From Seison nebaliae (Eukaryota; Rotifera; Pararotatoria; Seisonacea; Seisonidae): a stretch of DNA of 57,504 nt. Below the pieces are notes generated by a model. That model was not told the DNA's origin. It made no database searches and worked only from the letters and a program-made list of their open reading frames with translations. Shown piece by piece: positions 1 to 9,699 of the stretch. Location: assembly GCA_023231475.1 (NCBI GenBank), contig JALJEE010000436.1, forward strand, positions 1 through 57,504, given 5' to 3'. Position numbers and translations under genes: made by a program. Positions within the stretch are counted from its first letter, which is position 1; each line of letters begins with the position of its first letter.

Positions 1-164
1 GAATTTTTCGATTTATATAACAATTGTTTGTCTTAATACCTTTCTCAAAGGAACCAGATGATTTAATAACATTTTCTAATTCCTGATATGAAAGATGATG
101 ACAATTATTGATGCAGTCAACTCGTAATTGAAATAAAAAAAGAATTCTTACATATGGGAACACA

Positions 165-646
165 TTGGGTCCGATAATAACAGAAGATCAAAATATTACA
201 AAACGAGATTTTTTTTTGGAAAACTCTAATGATCGGAATTATTATCCTAAAATTCATCGTATCGTTTTATATTACGACACTTATTACGATGATACGTCTT
301 CATCTTGTAACAAATTAATATTCGTTGACTATCATGTGGATAAGAAAGTTTGTGATGTCGAAATATATCACACCACGTTTGTACCTAAACATATTCCAGT
401 GGGTATTTGGTATTTTAATTATGCCGTTTTAATTATTTGAATTTCAATTGAATTTTAGTGGCATTTTTTCTTTTGAGAACTTTATGTAAATTAGTTTTGT
501 CTTCCAACGATATACTACGTGCAGGTAATGTTACCAATGACCTAATATCTAATACCCAATACCTTTTCGCTAATTTCGATATTACTTCTGATATTCCGGA
601 ATATTTACCAGATGTGATCTACATTGGAAGAAAGTATCACCGATAA
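165..646 (+). CDS. Unrecognised protein, 3' part, two exons; weak cystatin-like look
   Basis: Two open stretches join cleanly across a 56-bp intron (403-458, GT..AG, phase 1) and end at a stop at 644-646. The joined protein is about 140 residues. It has a segment VDYHVDKKVCDVEIY followed by HTTFVPKH, which resembles the alternating beta-strand and cysteine pattern near the C-terminal half of cystatins. I see no QxVxG motif, so this is only a suggestion. The 5' end is not settled: no convincing ATG in frame precedes 165, and an upstream exon probably lies in 1-160 or outside the window. A second exon rich in hydrophobic residues (FFLLRTLCKLVL) follows the intron. The function is unknown. Confidence 0.4.
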
Positions 647-940
647 CATGTACGATGGGTTATCTTATTGTCTTTCCTATTGACCTCGATGTGATTTCAT
701 TTTTATAATAAATAAATAAAAATATTTTAACGAAGATCTGCCGATGAAATAGTGAAAGGTTTCCTTTCCTGGTAGCAACGTCATACCAATATCACTGTAT
801 TCAGTTTAGGATGGCAATACGTTCAATTTAGTAAAAACAAAGATGTGAAGTGAATATATCATATTTACAGTAACAAAAAATCAAAAGGTCAAAATTGAGG
901 ATTTTATTTCGAAAAAATTACCTACAACTCTGAAAACTGT

Positions 941-1447
941 CTATTTGAATAACTGGTTAATCAAGCTTATTCTTTTGGCGGCGGTAGAGTTGGGAATATT
1001 TAAATTCTTTAATAATCTCTCCAACATCTGTTTATCACGAATATCTGATTCGGATGAATTACTGTCCTGAGATGCATCAGATTTGATAGAATAAACAGAA
1101 TTATTTTTATGAATTTCACTTTCCTCTTTTGGTGGAGTCCAGACTAGTTTCTCATGATCGCATTCTGTCATTGCAGTTAAGTTACCTAAATTTTTGTACA
1201 CTTCAAATTGATCAAAATTCATTAACGATGTTCGAATGATATTATCGTATGGTGTGGGAAATGTATAAATCGCTGGTCGTTTCGAAAGATCGGACAGAGA
1301 AATAGAAATGAAGTTTTTATTATTTAGACATGATGTATTGGTGTTTCCTGATTTTTTTGTGGTTTCTGGTGTATCTTCAATTTCAATATCAGAATCATCG
1401 TCTTTATTCTCATGTTTGAGATATTGTGATCTTGTTTTAGAGACCAT
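941..1447 (-). CDS. Small disordered acidic/Ser-rich protein, unknown
   Basis: A single open frame of 168 codons starts at an ATG at 1447. The protein is hydrophilic and low in complexity. An acidic patch near residues 16-27 (KDDDSDIEIED) is followed by a Ser/Asn/Asp-rich middle and a C-terminal stretch that could form a helix (QMLERLLKNLNIP). I see no signal peptide, membrane segment or known domain. It lies 395 bp beyond the stop of the first cationic-peptide gene, on the same strand. The length and biased composition fit a nuclear or scaffold-type protein, but that is inference. I do not recognise a family. Confidence 0.45.
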   Translation of the reverse strand: MVSKTRSQYLKHENKDDDSDIEIEDTPETTKKSGNTNTSCLNNKNFISISLSDLSKRPAIYTFPTPYDNIIRTSLMNFDQFEVYKNLGNLTAMTECDHEKLVWTPPKEESEIHKNNSVYSIKSDASQDSNSSESDIRDKQMLERLLKNLNIPNSTAAKRISLINQLFK

Positions 1448-1721
1448 TGTCGAGTAAGAAAAAAAATATGAAAATAAATGTTCATTTTAATTTCAGTTTC
1501 AAAGATTTAAATTCAACTTTTTCCCTTTAGACAGTTGTAACATTCAACTACACTTTTCATTTTCATCTTACACATTGTGTATTACACAATTCATCTATCA
1601 TTCAGAGAACATATTTCAAATTCCAAGTGCCAGTTCCACATTGTCCTTCATAATTTTTCTAATTTTTTTAGTATTTCTTATTCTTTTCGTTCTAAACAGA
1701 ATCAGGTTCAATCTTTCTTCA

Positions 1722-1805
1722 AAGATGATTCGTCGAGTAAGTATCCCAAATTTAATTAACAACAAAAATAGTTATCAAAAAAGAACGGATGAAAATTTTT
1801 ATTAA
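1722..1805 (+). other. Short plus-strand frame conserved in the duplicated block
   Basis: From the ATG at 1722 the frame reads MIRRVSIPNLIN and ends with the block QKRTDENFY and a stop. It is preceded in the same frame by a strongly hydrophobic stretch (about 1640-1700), so a small membrane protein is possible. The second copy of the block (about 4439-4530) keeps a matching reading, VIDRVNIPILL followed by ERTDEFFY, in one frame. Conservation of the reading in both copies is what makes this worth recording. The start and upstream exon structure are unclear. Confidence 0.25.
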
Positions 1806-1841
1806 AATAATGAATTGTCCAATACGTTTTATTTTCCCTTT

Positions 1842-2231
1842 CTAATACAATAAATGTCCCATGGCCAACAACAATTTCCTTCCCGTTAATCTCTTCCATA
1901 CGCGAGTAACTCCTTTTTTGATTTTTCGAACAGTTCGTCTAAACCATCCACGACCTTTACCCTAACAATTGTAAGTTTTTAATAAAGTTTTTATTGGAAA
2001 GTAAAGGAAAACAATTAACCTTTCCAGAATTGGTTAGTACATAATTCATCAATATTGGATCGATATCATCAGGAGTAATCTTAAAAAAGAATTAGTCTCG
2101 TTTAATCTCCATCGTCAATTAATACTAACTTCGGGATCATAATACTCATCACCAGGTATCGTTGTTTCTTGCGATTGAACGATAGTGAGGAATAACAAAG
2201 AACATAAGAGAATTGGTAAAAATAGTTTCAT
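1842..2231 (-). CDS. Secreted cationic antimicrobial-type peptide precursor, copy A
   Basis: Three exons (2231-2130, 2079-2020, 1961-1842) join in phase 0 through GT..AG introns of 50 and 58 bp, giving 93 residues. Residues 1-20 form a typical signal peptide (MKLFLPILLCSLLFLTIVQS). Residues 21-54 are an acidic propiece (GDEYYDPE, then ITPDDIDPI). Residues 55-93 form a strongly basic peptide with 6 Lys, 7 Arg and no acidic residue; its core, RGWFRRTVRKIKKGVTRVWK, can form an amphipathic helix. This signal / acidic pro / basic mature layout is that of many linear host-defence peptides. A second copy with a different C-terminus lies at 4612-5056. I do not recognise a named family; antimicrobial action is inferred from charge and layout only, and a cytolytic or venom-type role would look the same. 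Confidence 0.75.
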
Positions 2232-2298
2232 TTTTATTTCAAACTTTCAATGTCTTCTTAATTCAACAATGAATAATTAATTGTGGACTTCTCTTCAA

Positions 2299-2308
2299 AT
2301 TTTATATT
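2299..2308 (-). promoter_or_regulatory. TATA-like box of cationic peptide gene A
   Basis: On the minus strand the sequence reads AATATAAAAT about 70 bp upstream of the start codon. The other gene copy has ATATAAAAGG at the matching place. The conserved position makes it a likely core promoter element. Confidence 0.45.
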
Positions 2309-2559
2309 CAAATCATTTTTTAATTACTATTACCCATTAAAACATATAATTACCGTAATGTTCAAATTAAATAATTCTACGTAACTTTATCGACTTTATC
2401 TCAATTTAAAAAATCAGTGCAGTTCGAAATACGTTTCGCAAACATTACCTATTCAATTCACCCCATTTCACAGATAGAAATTCAGTTTATCGGTCGGCTT
2501 TCAAACTCAAATAGGTGTGTTAAAGTGAAATTCAATTATGAAAATGATGAATAATTAAT

Positions 2560-2747
2560 AACTGCTGGACTTAATGGAGAAACTTTACAAAGATCATATT
2601 TACTCGAAAAAATTTCAATAATAATTTCTGATACGTTGTATTTGAAAATTCGACAATGGTCTGTTTTGATTAATAGTTAAACTATTTCATTCGTACTTTT
2701 TTGGACGACTTCTGTTAGAGACTACAGCTCAAATTTTCACCAATGGT
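2560..2747 (-). pseudogene. Decayed 3' fragment of a second URI gene
   Basis: This stretch aligns with the 3' end of the intact URI gene and its flank (around 5370-5640), with many substitutions and small gaps. Matching blocks include the region around the URI stop codon and, at the far end, CTCAAATTTTC. It lies next to cationic-peptide copy A just as the real URI gene lies next to copy B. The duplicated block therefore once included at least the URI 3' end. Similarity stops where the LINE at about 2748 begins. No open reading remains. Confidence 0.6.
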
Positions 2748-4017
2748 GCGTTATTTTGCCTGTTTCACGACCATTAGTCCTGAAGAATCAATTGTTGGAA
2801 TCGTCTTTGGTTAGCTCCTTTCGTCCCATCTGTGTACCTTCGTTCCTCCTTCGCGTTTTTGAACGTGTGATTATAAGAAGATTCCAGTATGAATTTTATT
2901 CTTCCACAGTTCAATGTGCTTATAGGAGAAACAACAGAGCGGTGCATCCTTGCGTGGCTATTGTGAGAACTTTAATCTATTATCATAGGACAACGAACCG
3001 TCCTCTTCATATTTCGTTTCTCGACACATCAAGAGCGTTTGATTCCATCGATGTGCTTCCGGCACTAAATTCTCTGCAGTCCCGTGAACTTCATCACTCG
3101 ATATTATCGTTCATAAAAACATTGTGTTCACGATCATTCTGTTCCGTATCGGGCAAAAATCAGGAGTCGGCTTTTTTCCAAGTTAATCGAGGTGTTCGCC
3201 AAGGCTCGATACTAGGACCGTGGCTGTTCGGTCTTGCTCTTGATTCGGCACTCGATTTAATCAATTCTCGTTTTTCCATTTATGTCAACGGTTCACGTAT
3301 TCCTGCAGCATATGCTTATGCTGATGACATGGTACTGTTTTCCACGTCTAATCGGAGTCTATTGGATGTGTCTAATCGAATCAATCGAAGAACGTAACAC
3401 TTTCTACGACTGGGTGTCGAATTATTAATCTTCCAATCTAATTGTCTCCGTCTACTCGTTTCCTCGGTGTCCATCTAGACTCGTGGAAACTCTTTTCCGG
3501 TTCTCTGGATAATATTCTTTCTTCGTTTTGTCGAACTTATTTCTCGTTTCTCAACCGTGTCAAATTCTTTCCTCTTCGAACAAAAACCTATTTATTCACT
3601 ATGTTAGTCCAACCGCTATTTGGACTCGATTCTATTTTTGTCGCTTCATCAAGCTCTTTCCTAGCTATGGACAGATGTTTTTCAAGGGTCGTTCGTAGCC
3701 TCGTCGGTTGCTTCCGTCGCTACAATAGAGCATTCCTGTTTTCTCTTACGGATCTCGTTCCTTTTCCGATCATATTCGCAAAGAGAATCTTAGGAGTTTT
3801 GGATGGGGTTTCAGCTTATCCCTCGTTTCAAGGTATGGATTCGTTGATCGTTGAAATGTTGGAATCTGACAGATTGATTTTGGGCCATGTTCGAGATTTT
3901 TAATACTTTCTTTTTCTGTTTGTTTTTTTTCTTTAATTTAACTCATTTTTTATTTTATCCCTCATGGGAGTTTTCTTCAGTTTTTGTGAGCAATAAATAT
4001 TAATAATAATAATAATT
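2748..4017 (+). mobile_element. 5'-truncated non-LTR retrotransposon (LINE), copy 1
   Basis: Two open segments (2756-3397 and 3442-3903) lie in different frames. The first is a reverse transcriptase: it has the FRPI block, the catalytic-site block SFLDTSRAFDSI, the block RQGSILGPWLFGLAL, and the active-site AYADDMVLF. The second begins TRFLGVHLD, the thumb region that follows the palm in LINE proteins. A frameshift or small deletion separates them. The endonuclease end is missing, so the copy is 5'-truncated. The 3' end is CAATAAATATTAATAATAATAAT, a TAA-rich tail shared with the copy at 35425-37095. It is not autonomous. Confidence 0.85.
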
Positions 4018-4611
4018 AATGGCGAGTTCATATATTTGCTTAATAAGAAGGAAATCTCTTTTAGGTTAAAAAAAAGTGCTGAGCAAATGAGATTAAATTT
4101 GTTGCTTTTCAGCCATATTAAGATTATTATTGAATTTATGTGATTTCGTCACTCAATATTTTTCAAAGCTAAAATGTTTGCGTCACTCATAAATCAGACT
4201 ATAAAATCATCGAAATGTTTGAAAACAAGTAACAAAAACAGTGAAATATCTAAGACTGATGGACAGACCATCATACAATCGTCCAGTTAACATCTGTCAC
4301 ATCGGAAGCGTTCATTTTTTTTTGTAAAAAGATGGTATTTAAAATTTTGACAAACAATAAGAGTATGTTGTATTTTTTTATTCATCCCTTGTATTTTTAA
4401 CTATTTCCGTTTTAAACTGAATTTATTTTGATATATCTTTGAAAGTAATTGATCGAGTCAATATCCCAATTTTACTTAAGTATTACCGTCTCCAAGAAAG
4501 AACGGATGAATTTTTTTATTCAAATAATGAAGTTTCGAAAACTTTAATAAATAATGTTTATTTTCAATTTCTCTTTCATTTTTATTAAAATAATGAATTG
4601 TCCAATACGTT
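4018..4611. other. Spacer with partial similarity to 1700-1840
   Basis: There is no convincing gene here. The first 420 bp match nothing else that I see. From about 4439 the sequence is similar to 1722-1841 of the first block (CGAGT.AATATCCCAA, then AAGAACGGATGAA). It is interrupted by about 70 extra bases, in which the TTTTTATT..AATAATGAA motif is repeated. This marks the near edge of the second duplicate. Confidence 0.5.
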
Positions 4612-5056
4612 TTATTTTCCCTTTCTAATACAATAAATGTCCCATGGCCAACAACAATTTTTTTGTAGTTTCGGAATACATTCCACCTTCCAAGAAGCTT
4701 TCCTTCCTGTTAATCTCTTCCATACGCGACTAACTGCTTTTTTGATTTTTCGAAAAATTCGGCTAAAAAATCCACGACCTTTACCCTAACAATTGTAAGT
4801 TTTTAATAAAGTTCTTATTGGAAAGTAAAGGAAGACAATTAACCGTTCCAGAATTGGTTAGTACATAATTCATCAATATTGGATCGACATCATCAGGAGT
4901 AATCTTAAAAAAGGAATTAGTTTCGTTTAATCTCCATCGTCAATTAATACTAACTTCGGGATCATAATACTCATCACCAGGTATCGTTGTTTCTTGCGAT
5001 TGAGCGATAGTGAGGAATAAGAAAGAACATAAGAGAATTGGTAAAAATAATTTCAT
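4612..5056 (-). CDS. Secreted cationic antimicrobial-type peptide precursor, copy B
   Basis: Three exons (5056-4955, 4903-4844, 4785-4612) give 111 residues. The signal peptide and propiece are almost identical to those of copy A (Leu-12 to Phe, Val-18 to Ala and a few other changes). The C-terminal part begins GKGRGFFSRIFRKIKKAVSR, again strongly basic. After GRK the frame differs: 41 bp absent from copy A lead into a longer tail with four cysteines (ECIP, CCWPWDIYC) and the end RKGK. Intron positions and phases match copy A. The product should be secreted and may be cleaved after the acidic propiece. Whether the Cys-rich tail is a separate peptide or part of one molecule cannot be told. The URI gene ends 390 bp upstream on the same strand. 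Confidence 0.75.
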
Positions 5057-5100
5057 TTTGAATTTAAACTTTTGAAGAATAATATTCGCACTTCCCATCA

Positions 5101-5110
5101 CCTTTTATAT
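5101..5110 (-). promoter_or_regulatory. TATA-like box of cationic peptide gene B
   Basis: The minus strand reads ATATAAAAGG about 45 bp upstream of the start codon, matching the box before copy A. A further shared block, GCAGTTCGAAATA.GTTTCGCA, lies about 120 bp beyond it in both copies and may be a regulatory site. Confidence 0.45.
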
Positions 5111-5445
5111 TTAAATTATCCATTAATTATTATTATAACCAATTAAAACTCCTGATTTTATGGCAAAGTTCAAAGTCAAAACTTCAACGTAAATTTGTAG
5201 AATTTAGGTCAATTTAAAAAATCTGCGCAGTTCGAAATATGTTTCGCACAAAATGTGCATTCGATGACCGTCCTTTCTCATATACTCACTGTCGGTTCAG
5301 TTAAACAGTTCATTTTCTCCTTCAAATTGGCGTGTTAAAGTGAAATTCAATTATGAAAATGATGGATAATTAATAACTGCTTGACTTAATGGGGAAACGT
5401 TTTGGGGGTTGATTCTTTACAAAGATGATATTTACTCGAAAAATT

Positions 5446-6780
5446 TTAATCAAAATTTCTTAATCGGTTTTTTTTGAATTTGGATACTGGTCGATTTTGA
5501 TTAATTGTGGAATAGTTTCCATTTAAATTCTCGTCACCACTTCTTTCCTTTATCGTGTCTGTTACGGCACTTGTGGATGTTGGTTTTTGGAGCACTGTTC
5601 TATCAAGTTTACTCCTCAAATTTTCCAATGACCGGAAACTGGTATACTTGTTAGCAAATTGAGGGAAAGTGAATTGTGTTTTCTTATCAACTTGACCTGA
5701 ATTGGTCCTCGTATTCTTTTGAACAAGTTCTTCAGAGAAATCGTTGATATCCAATGTTTTCAGTGCTGAAAGTGATGGTCGGATACACGATTTCTTCTTT
5801 TTCTTTCTACCAATTTCACCAGGATGTGCAAAAATTGGGATTATATCAGAAATCAAATTCTCATGAAAATTGACATTTTTCATCTTTTTTGGAACTGATT
5901 CCTGTAATTTTTTACAATTTTCTTTTCTGAATGATTCGATTGTCTCTTGTTGAACTTTTAACATTTCATTTCTTTGATTGATAATTTCTAAAAAAATTTA
6001 TCGTTTTTTGAGAAATTGTAAAGGCAATTATTAAGATCAGAATGTATAACCATCTTCAGGTATTCGAACTGCAGGAAAATCATCTTCTTCGAATAAAATT
6101 TGATTTTCTTCACCAACTTTCTCCAATTCTTTTTTCAAAAATTTCTTTCTTGATTCTAAATTATTTTGTCCTTTCTCCACTTCAACTATCGATCTCTTTA
6201 TTTCTAAAAACAGTTTTAAGTTACTTCATAAAATTATCATATAAAATATATCATTTAACGATAGAAGCAAAATTATCAATAATCAATATGGAAAATTTTT
6301 GGAGCAAACTATCTCTAACTGTCAATGCGTCGATCTAAGATACCGAAAATACGATCTCCGGTTGTTTCAAGAAAATAATCTTGTCCTAACGCGATTCTAT
6401 ATTTCTCTTCTTCGATCGTCTGATAATCGACTAATAGTTTCCCTATTCTCTAATAAACAAATTTAATTAATGGAAATTTTAGAAATTCAACTAACAATTC
6501 TTCCTTCTTTCTTATCCATTTTCTTTTTAACATTTTCAATATTTTTTATTTGTTCATTTCTTCAAAAATATTTGATGAGAATTATTAAACTTGAAAAATA
6601 GAACTGTTCTTTCACGAAATTTTCATAGTTCATATTCATCTTTAGAACAATTTTTTTTGAAAAGTTTAACGAATTCATTAAAGAATTAAAAGAAACTTTT
6701 CCCAATATTTCTTCGTATCGACCCATATTGGTGTGATTAATTATCGATTTTAATCCATTTCCATTATGATGATCTGCCAT
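5446..6780 (-). CDS. URI1: URI, unconventional prefoldin RPB5 interactor
   Basis: Six exons (6780-6697, 6639-6605, 6559-6496, 6449-6320, 6203-6051, 5987-5446) join in frame to 335 residues; all introns are GT..AG. Residues about 30-150 are an alpha-type prefoldin coiled coil with the central turn RIALGQDYFLETTGDRIFG, comparable to the VTVLLGDNWFAKCSAKQAVG turn of human URI. The second helix follows (DRRIDKIKRSIVEVEKGQ). The C-terminus has VSKFKKNRL, which matches the VSKFKAARL motif at the C-terminus of URI. URI works in the R2TP/prefoldin-like chaperone complex and binds RNA polymerase subunit RPB5. The protein is shorter than human URI (535) because the acidic middle is reduced. The assignment rests on fold, turn and tail together. 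Confidence 0.75.
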
Positions 6781-6825
6781 ATTTGTCTATGTCTGCTTAA
6801 ATTGATCTAATTCGATCTAAAATTT

Positions 6826-7248
6826 ATGTCCATTAAAAAGAGAGTTATCTCTTTAAAAAGATGTGAAAAAAGGAAATTGAAAGTTGAAGAAAAATTTGTT
6901 AAATTGGAACAGAATATTGGAAATGTACTTAAAAAAATTGCAGGAAATATCTTTTTTTTTTTCAGAAAAAACTTAAATTTAATTTCATTCAAAAATGAGA
7001 AAAAGAAAAAATTTCCTTTAAAAGCATAACTAAAATTGCTTTTCCGCAAATTGTTGTTGTGGTTAAAAGAGTTAACAAGAAGTTGAAGTGAAAAGGATAA
7101 AAGACGAATTTCTTTTCGAAGTTTTCATTTTGTTTATTAAAAATTTTATATATTTGATTTCATTCACTTTAGCTTCTTTAACACCTTACGACTATTCGAC
7201 GACGTCATTGGAGAGAATTGATAATATTGAATTAGAATTGGAAAAATA
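6826..7248 (+). CDS. Possible small coiled-coil gene, structure unresolved
   Basis: A start codon at 6826 lies 45 bp from the URI start on the other strand. It opens a Lys-rich frame with a heptad pattern (VEEKFVKLEQNIGNVLKKI). A good acceptor at about 7171 leads into SLTPYDYSTTSLERIDNI and a stop at 7248, which reads like a real terminal exon. I could not find splice choices linking the two ends without meeting a stop, so the middle is unresolved. A small helical protein sharing a bidirectional promoter with URI is possible. Equally, only the last exon may be real. Confidence 0.25.
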
Positions 7249-7283
7249 AACGAAATATCTTTTGGTAACAGATTGATTGGAAA

Positions 7284-8489
7284 ATGTCAATACTATTCAT
7301 TTTAATCTTAGTTGCTTCCATCACTTTATTGTCATCGTTATTATTTGTTGGCATTTTATATTACCGACGTGCAAAACGTATTGAAGCGTACGAGAGATCA
7401 CCTATTGTTCTCGATATCGAGCGATCAAATGAACCGAGAAATTATAATTCACATAACAGTTGCGTCTATCCACCATTCGAAAACATGAATCAGAATAATG
7501 AATTCTCATTAATTGAGAGGTCGGGTAAAATGTTGAATTCGAATATTGAGAAGAGTGATAATGGAGAAGTGGAAGTAGCAGAGAAGTGGCCGATTATTGC
7601 TCCAAACCTTAGCGATTTGAAGAGACAATTAAGGAAAATGATGAAGAATGCAACGATTGAACAAGGTGATGATCATCTGCAAGTTCACTTACATCCTTCG
7701 ACATCACCACGGAAAAACATGAGCAATTCATTAATTTATTATTATCGTCAATTATTCCATTATTTCTATCCATCACTCATGAAGAATATTAATAAAAAAT
7801 GTAAATTGACATTCTATTCGATCGATTCCACTCAATCGATTTATGAGCAGGAACAACGACATTGTCAAGATTTTCTAATTATTTCCTTCATGTTATATCG
7901 ACTTGATTATCTCTCACTTTACATTCGATCCACCATCCAACGATTACTTAAAACTTCCCAATTGGGTGATAGAAAACGTCGAGTATCGAAACACATTCTC
8001 CGAGCGACGAATGATGCGGCAACGAATATACTCATTGCCATCTGTAAATCGACTTATCAAAAAGAAATGAGAATTTTAAATGATATTAAAAAACAAAAGA
8101 AAGATTTCTCCGTACAACCACCCATTTCAGAAGATACCTCAATAACTATTGCTCAGAAACGGAAGAATGAATATGACATTTTGGTGAAGAGTACGGAGAA
8201 TGAAAAACACTCCATAGCTGTCTTTCAAACACGTATTCGGGAATTGCTGACGAAGCCAAATATTGAATCTTTCTGTATTGATAATGTTAAATTAATCAGT
8301 GAGAATGTCAATGATATGATGCAAACGGAAGTGACTCAAAGATCAAGAATTGACATTGATAAAACTGAATATAATAACTCTATCACACAGTCTGCCAATC
8401 AACAAACTTTGAGGAGAGTTCGGAGGAAAAGAAATCTCAAACGTCTACGTAAAATTAAATATAATCGGAAAGAATTTAACCAATTTTAA
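7284..8489 (+). CDS. Single-pass membrane protein of unknown function
   Basis: A single open frame of 401 codons begins with ATG. Residues 4-28 are a membrane helix (LFILILVASITLLSSLLFVG) followed at once by YYRRAKR, so it is a signal anchor with the bulk probably in the cytosol by the positive-inside rule. The rest is hydrophilic. It has a middle region of likely helices (about 185-270, with YRLDYLSLYIRSTIQRLLK), a Lys-rich helix around 260-310, and a very basic tail (RRVRRKRNLKRLRKIKYNR). I see no known domain. An intronless frame of this size with normal composition is likely a gene. The basic tail could bind acidic lipid or nucleic acid, but that is a guess. Confidence 0.6.
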   Translation: MSILFILILVASITLLSSLLFVGILYYRRAKRIEAYERSPIVLDIERSNEPRNYNSHNSCVYPPFENMNQNNEFSLIERSGKMLNSNIEKSDNGEVEVAEKWPIIAPNLSDLKRQLRKMMKNATIEQGDDHLQVHLHPSTSPRKNMSNSLIYYYRQLFHYFYPSLMKNINKKCKLTFYSIDSTQSIYEQEQRHCQDFLIISFMLYRLDYLSLYIRSTIQRLLKTSQLGDRKRRVSKHILRATNDAATNILIAICKSTYQKEMRILNDIKKQKKDFSVQPPISEDTSITIAQKRKNEYDILVKSTENEKHSIAVFQTRIRELLTKPNIESFCIDNVKLISENVNDMMQTEVTQRSRIDIDKTEYNNSITQSANQQTLRRVRRKRNLKRLRKIKYNRKEFNQF

Positions 8490-9325
8490 ATTAATTAATT
8501 AATTATATTAATATTTTATCATTTATTTAATCTATCTATCTATTTGTCTTCTCTCTTTTCATTCTTTCAATATTCTCTTCAATTAATGAAATTTCTTTAA
8601 ATTAACCACTTTCTAATTATTTCAATCCATGTGATAGATAGATGGATGGATGATGTTTTCTAGATAAATAACCAAAAATAAAAGATGTTCAAATAATATT
8701 CGTAACTATTTAACTTTTTAATTGAAACTCGAAGTAACTGAATAAAAGAATTCGAAAATTTTTATTAATTATTTTGCTTCAGTAACTTTTATTTTGTTAA
8801 AATTTTAATGATTTCTATGAAATTTTATGTTGATGACAGATCATCTTCCTTTCACGATTAATACTCATAAATTATGAGTCACACAATTACTCGAATATTT
8901 TTTCTCGGAGTTTTTTTTGAAACTGTTTCTTTACGAAATTGTTTGTTTAATTTATTTGAAAATCCAAAATAACGAGAATAATGAGAATTAATATCTAGAA
9001 TTATGGACAAATAATAATAATTTTATTTAAAAGTTTTAAGAGTTCGAAATAGGTTTGATTAATTGATTTTTATAATGTAAAAATTATTCAAACTTTCCTT
9101 CATTTAAAACGAAAAGACTCCTATGGGAAATGTGGCTGATATGACATATTTAGAAAGAACACGATAAAAATTCAATGAAAAAAATATGTTAACTTGAATT
9201 TGTTACTGAAAAATAATTATAATTAAAGATTTATTCGATAACAAGTCAAGTAATAGGTAAGAGAATCATACCTTTCTTACAAAAAAAAGATAAAAAAAAA
9301 TAGATTCTCTTATTACCATAATTGT
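8490..9325. other. AT-rich intergenic stretch
   Basis: There is no coding pattern, RNA gene or clear repeat. Short AATTAATTAATT runs follow the preceding stop codon. Confidence 0.5.
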
Positions 9326-9645
9326 CTAATGTATAATCGAATATATTGTTATAGCGATATTATGTACAAAATATTTTTCATTAAACTCATGGAACATTCG
9401 TTCTATTTTCTGTTGATAATAACTTTTAAATTGATGTGATGCCATAATAGAATGAAGTTGTTTTAACAAATATTGATCATGTAAGCAATAACGCGTTGAT
9501 TTTTCTCCTACCATTTACCTTTCTTATTTTAAAGGACAAGTTATTATCCCTCAATAATTCTTTGTCTGTTACAAACGAAAATGGACAGATTCAACCTACG
9601 AATTTCTTCAGTTCTGTCATATTTTCCAACAACTCTATGTCTCAT
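9326..9645 (-). CDS. Doubtful small gene, two or three exons
   Basis: An ATG at 9645 opens MRHRVVGKYDRTEEI, which can be joined through a 34-bp intron (GTAGGT..ACAG) to HKELLRDNNLSFKIRK. It may then join through a longer intron ending in CAACAG to KIERMFHEFNEKYFVHNI and a stop at 9326. The joined peptide is hydrophilic and helix-prone. The first intron is very short, and the opposite strand is also open over part of the region, so the call is weak. I recognise no family. Confidence 0.2.
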
Positions 9646-9699
9646 CGATCAATTGAAGAAAATGTATTAATAACCTCAATTATTGTTGGATTGTAGGTA

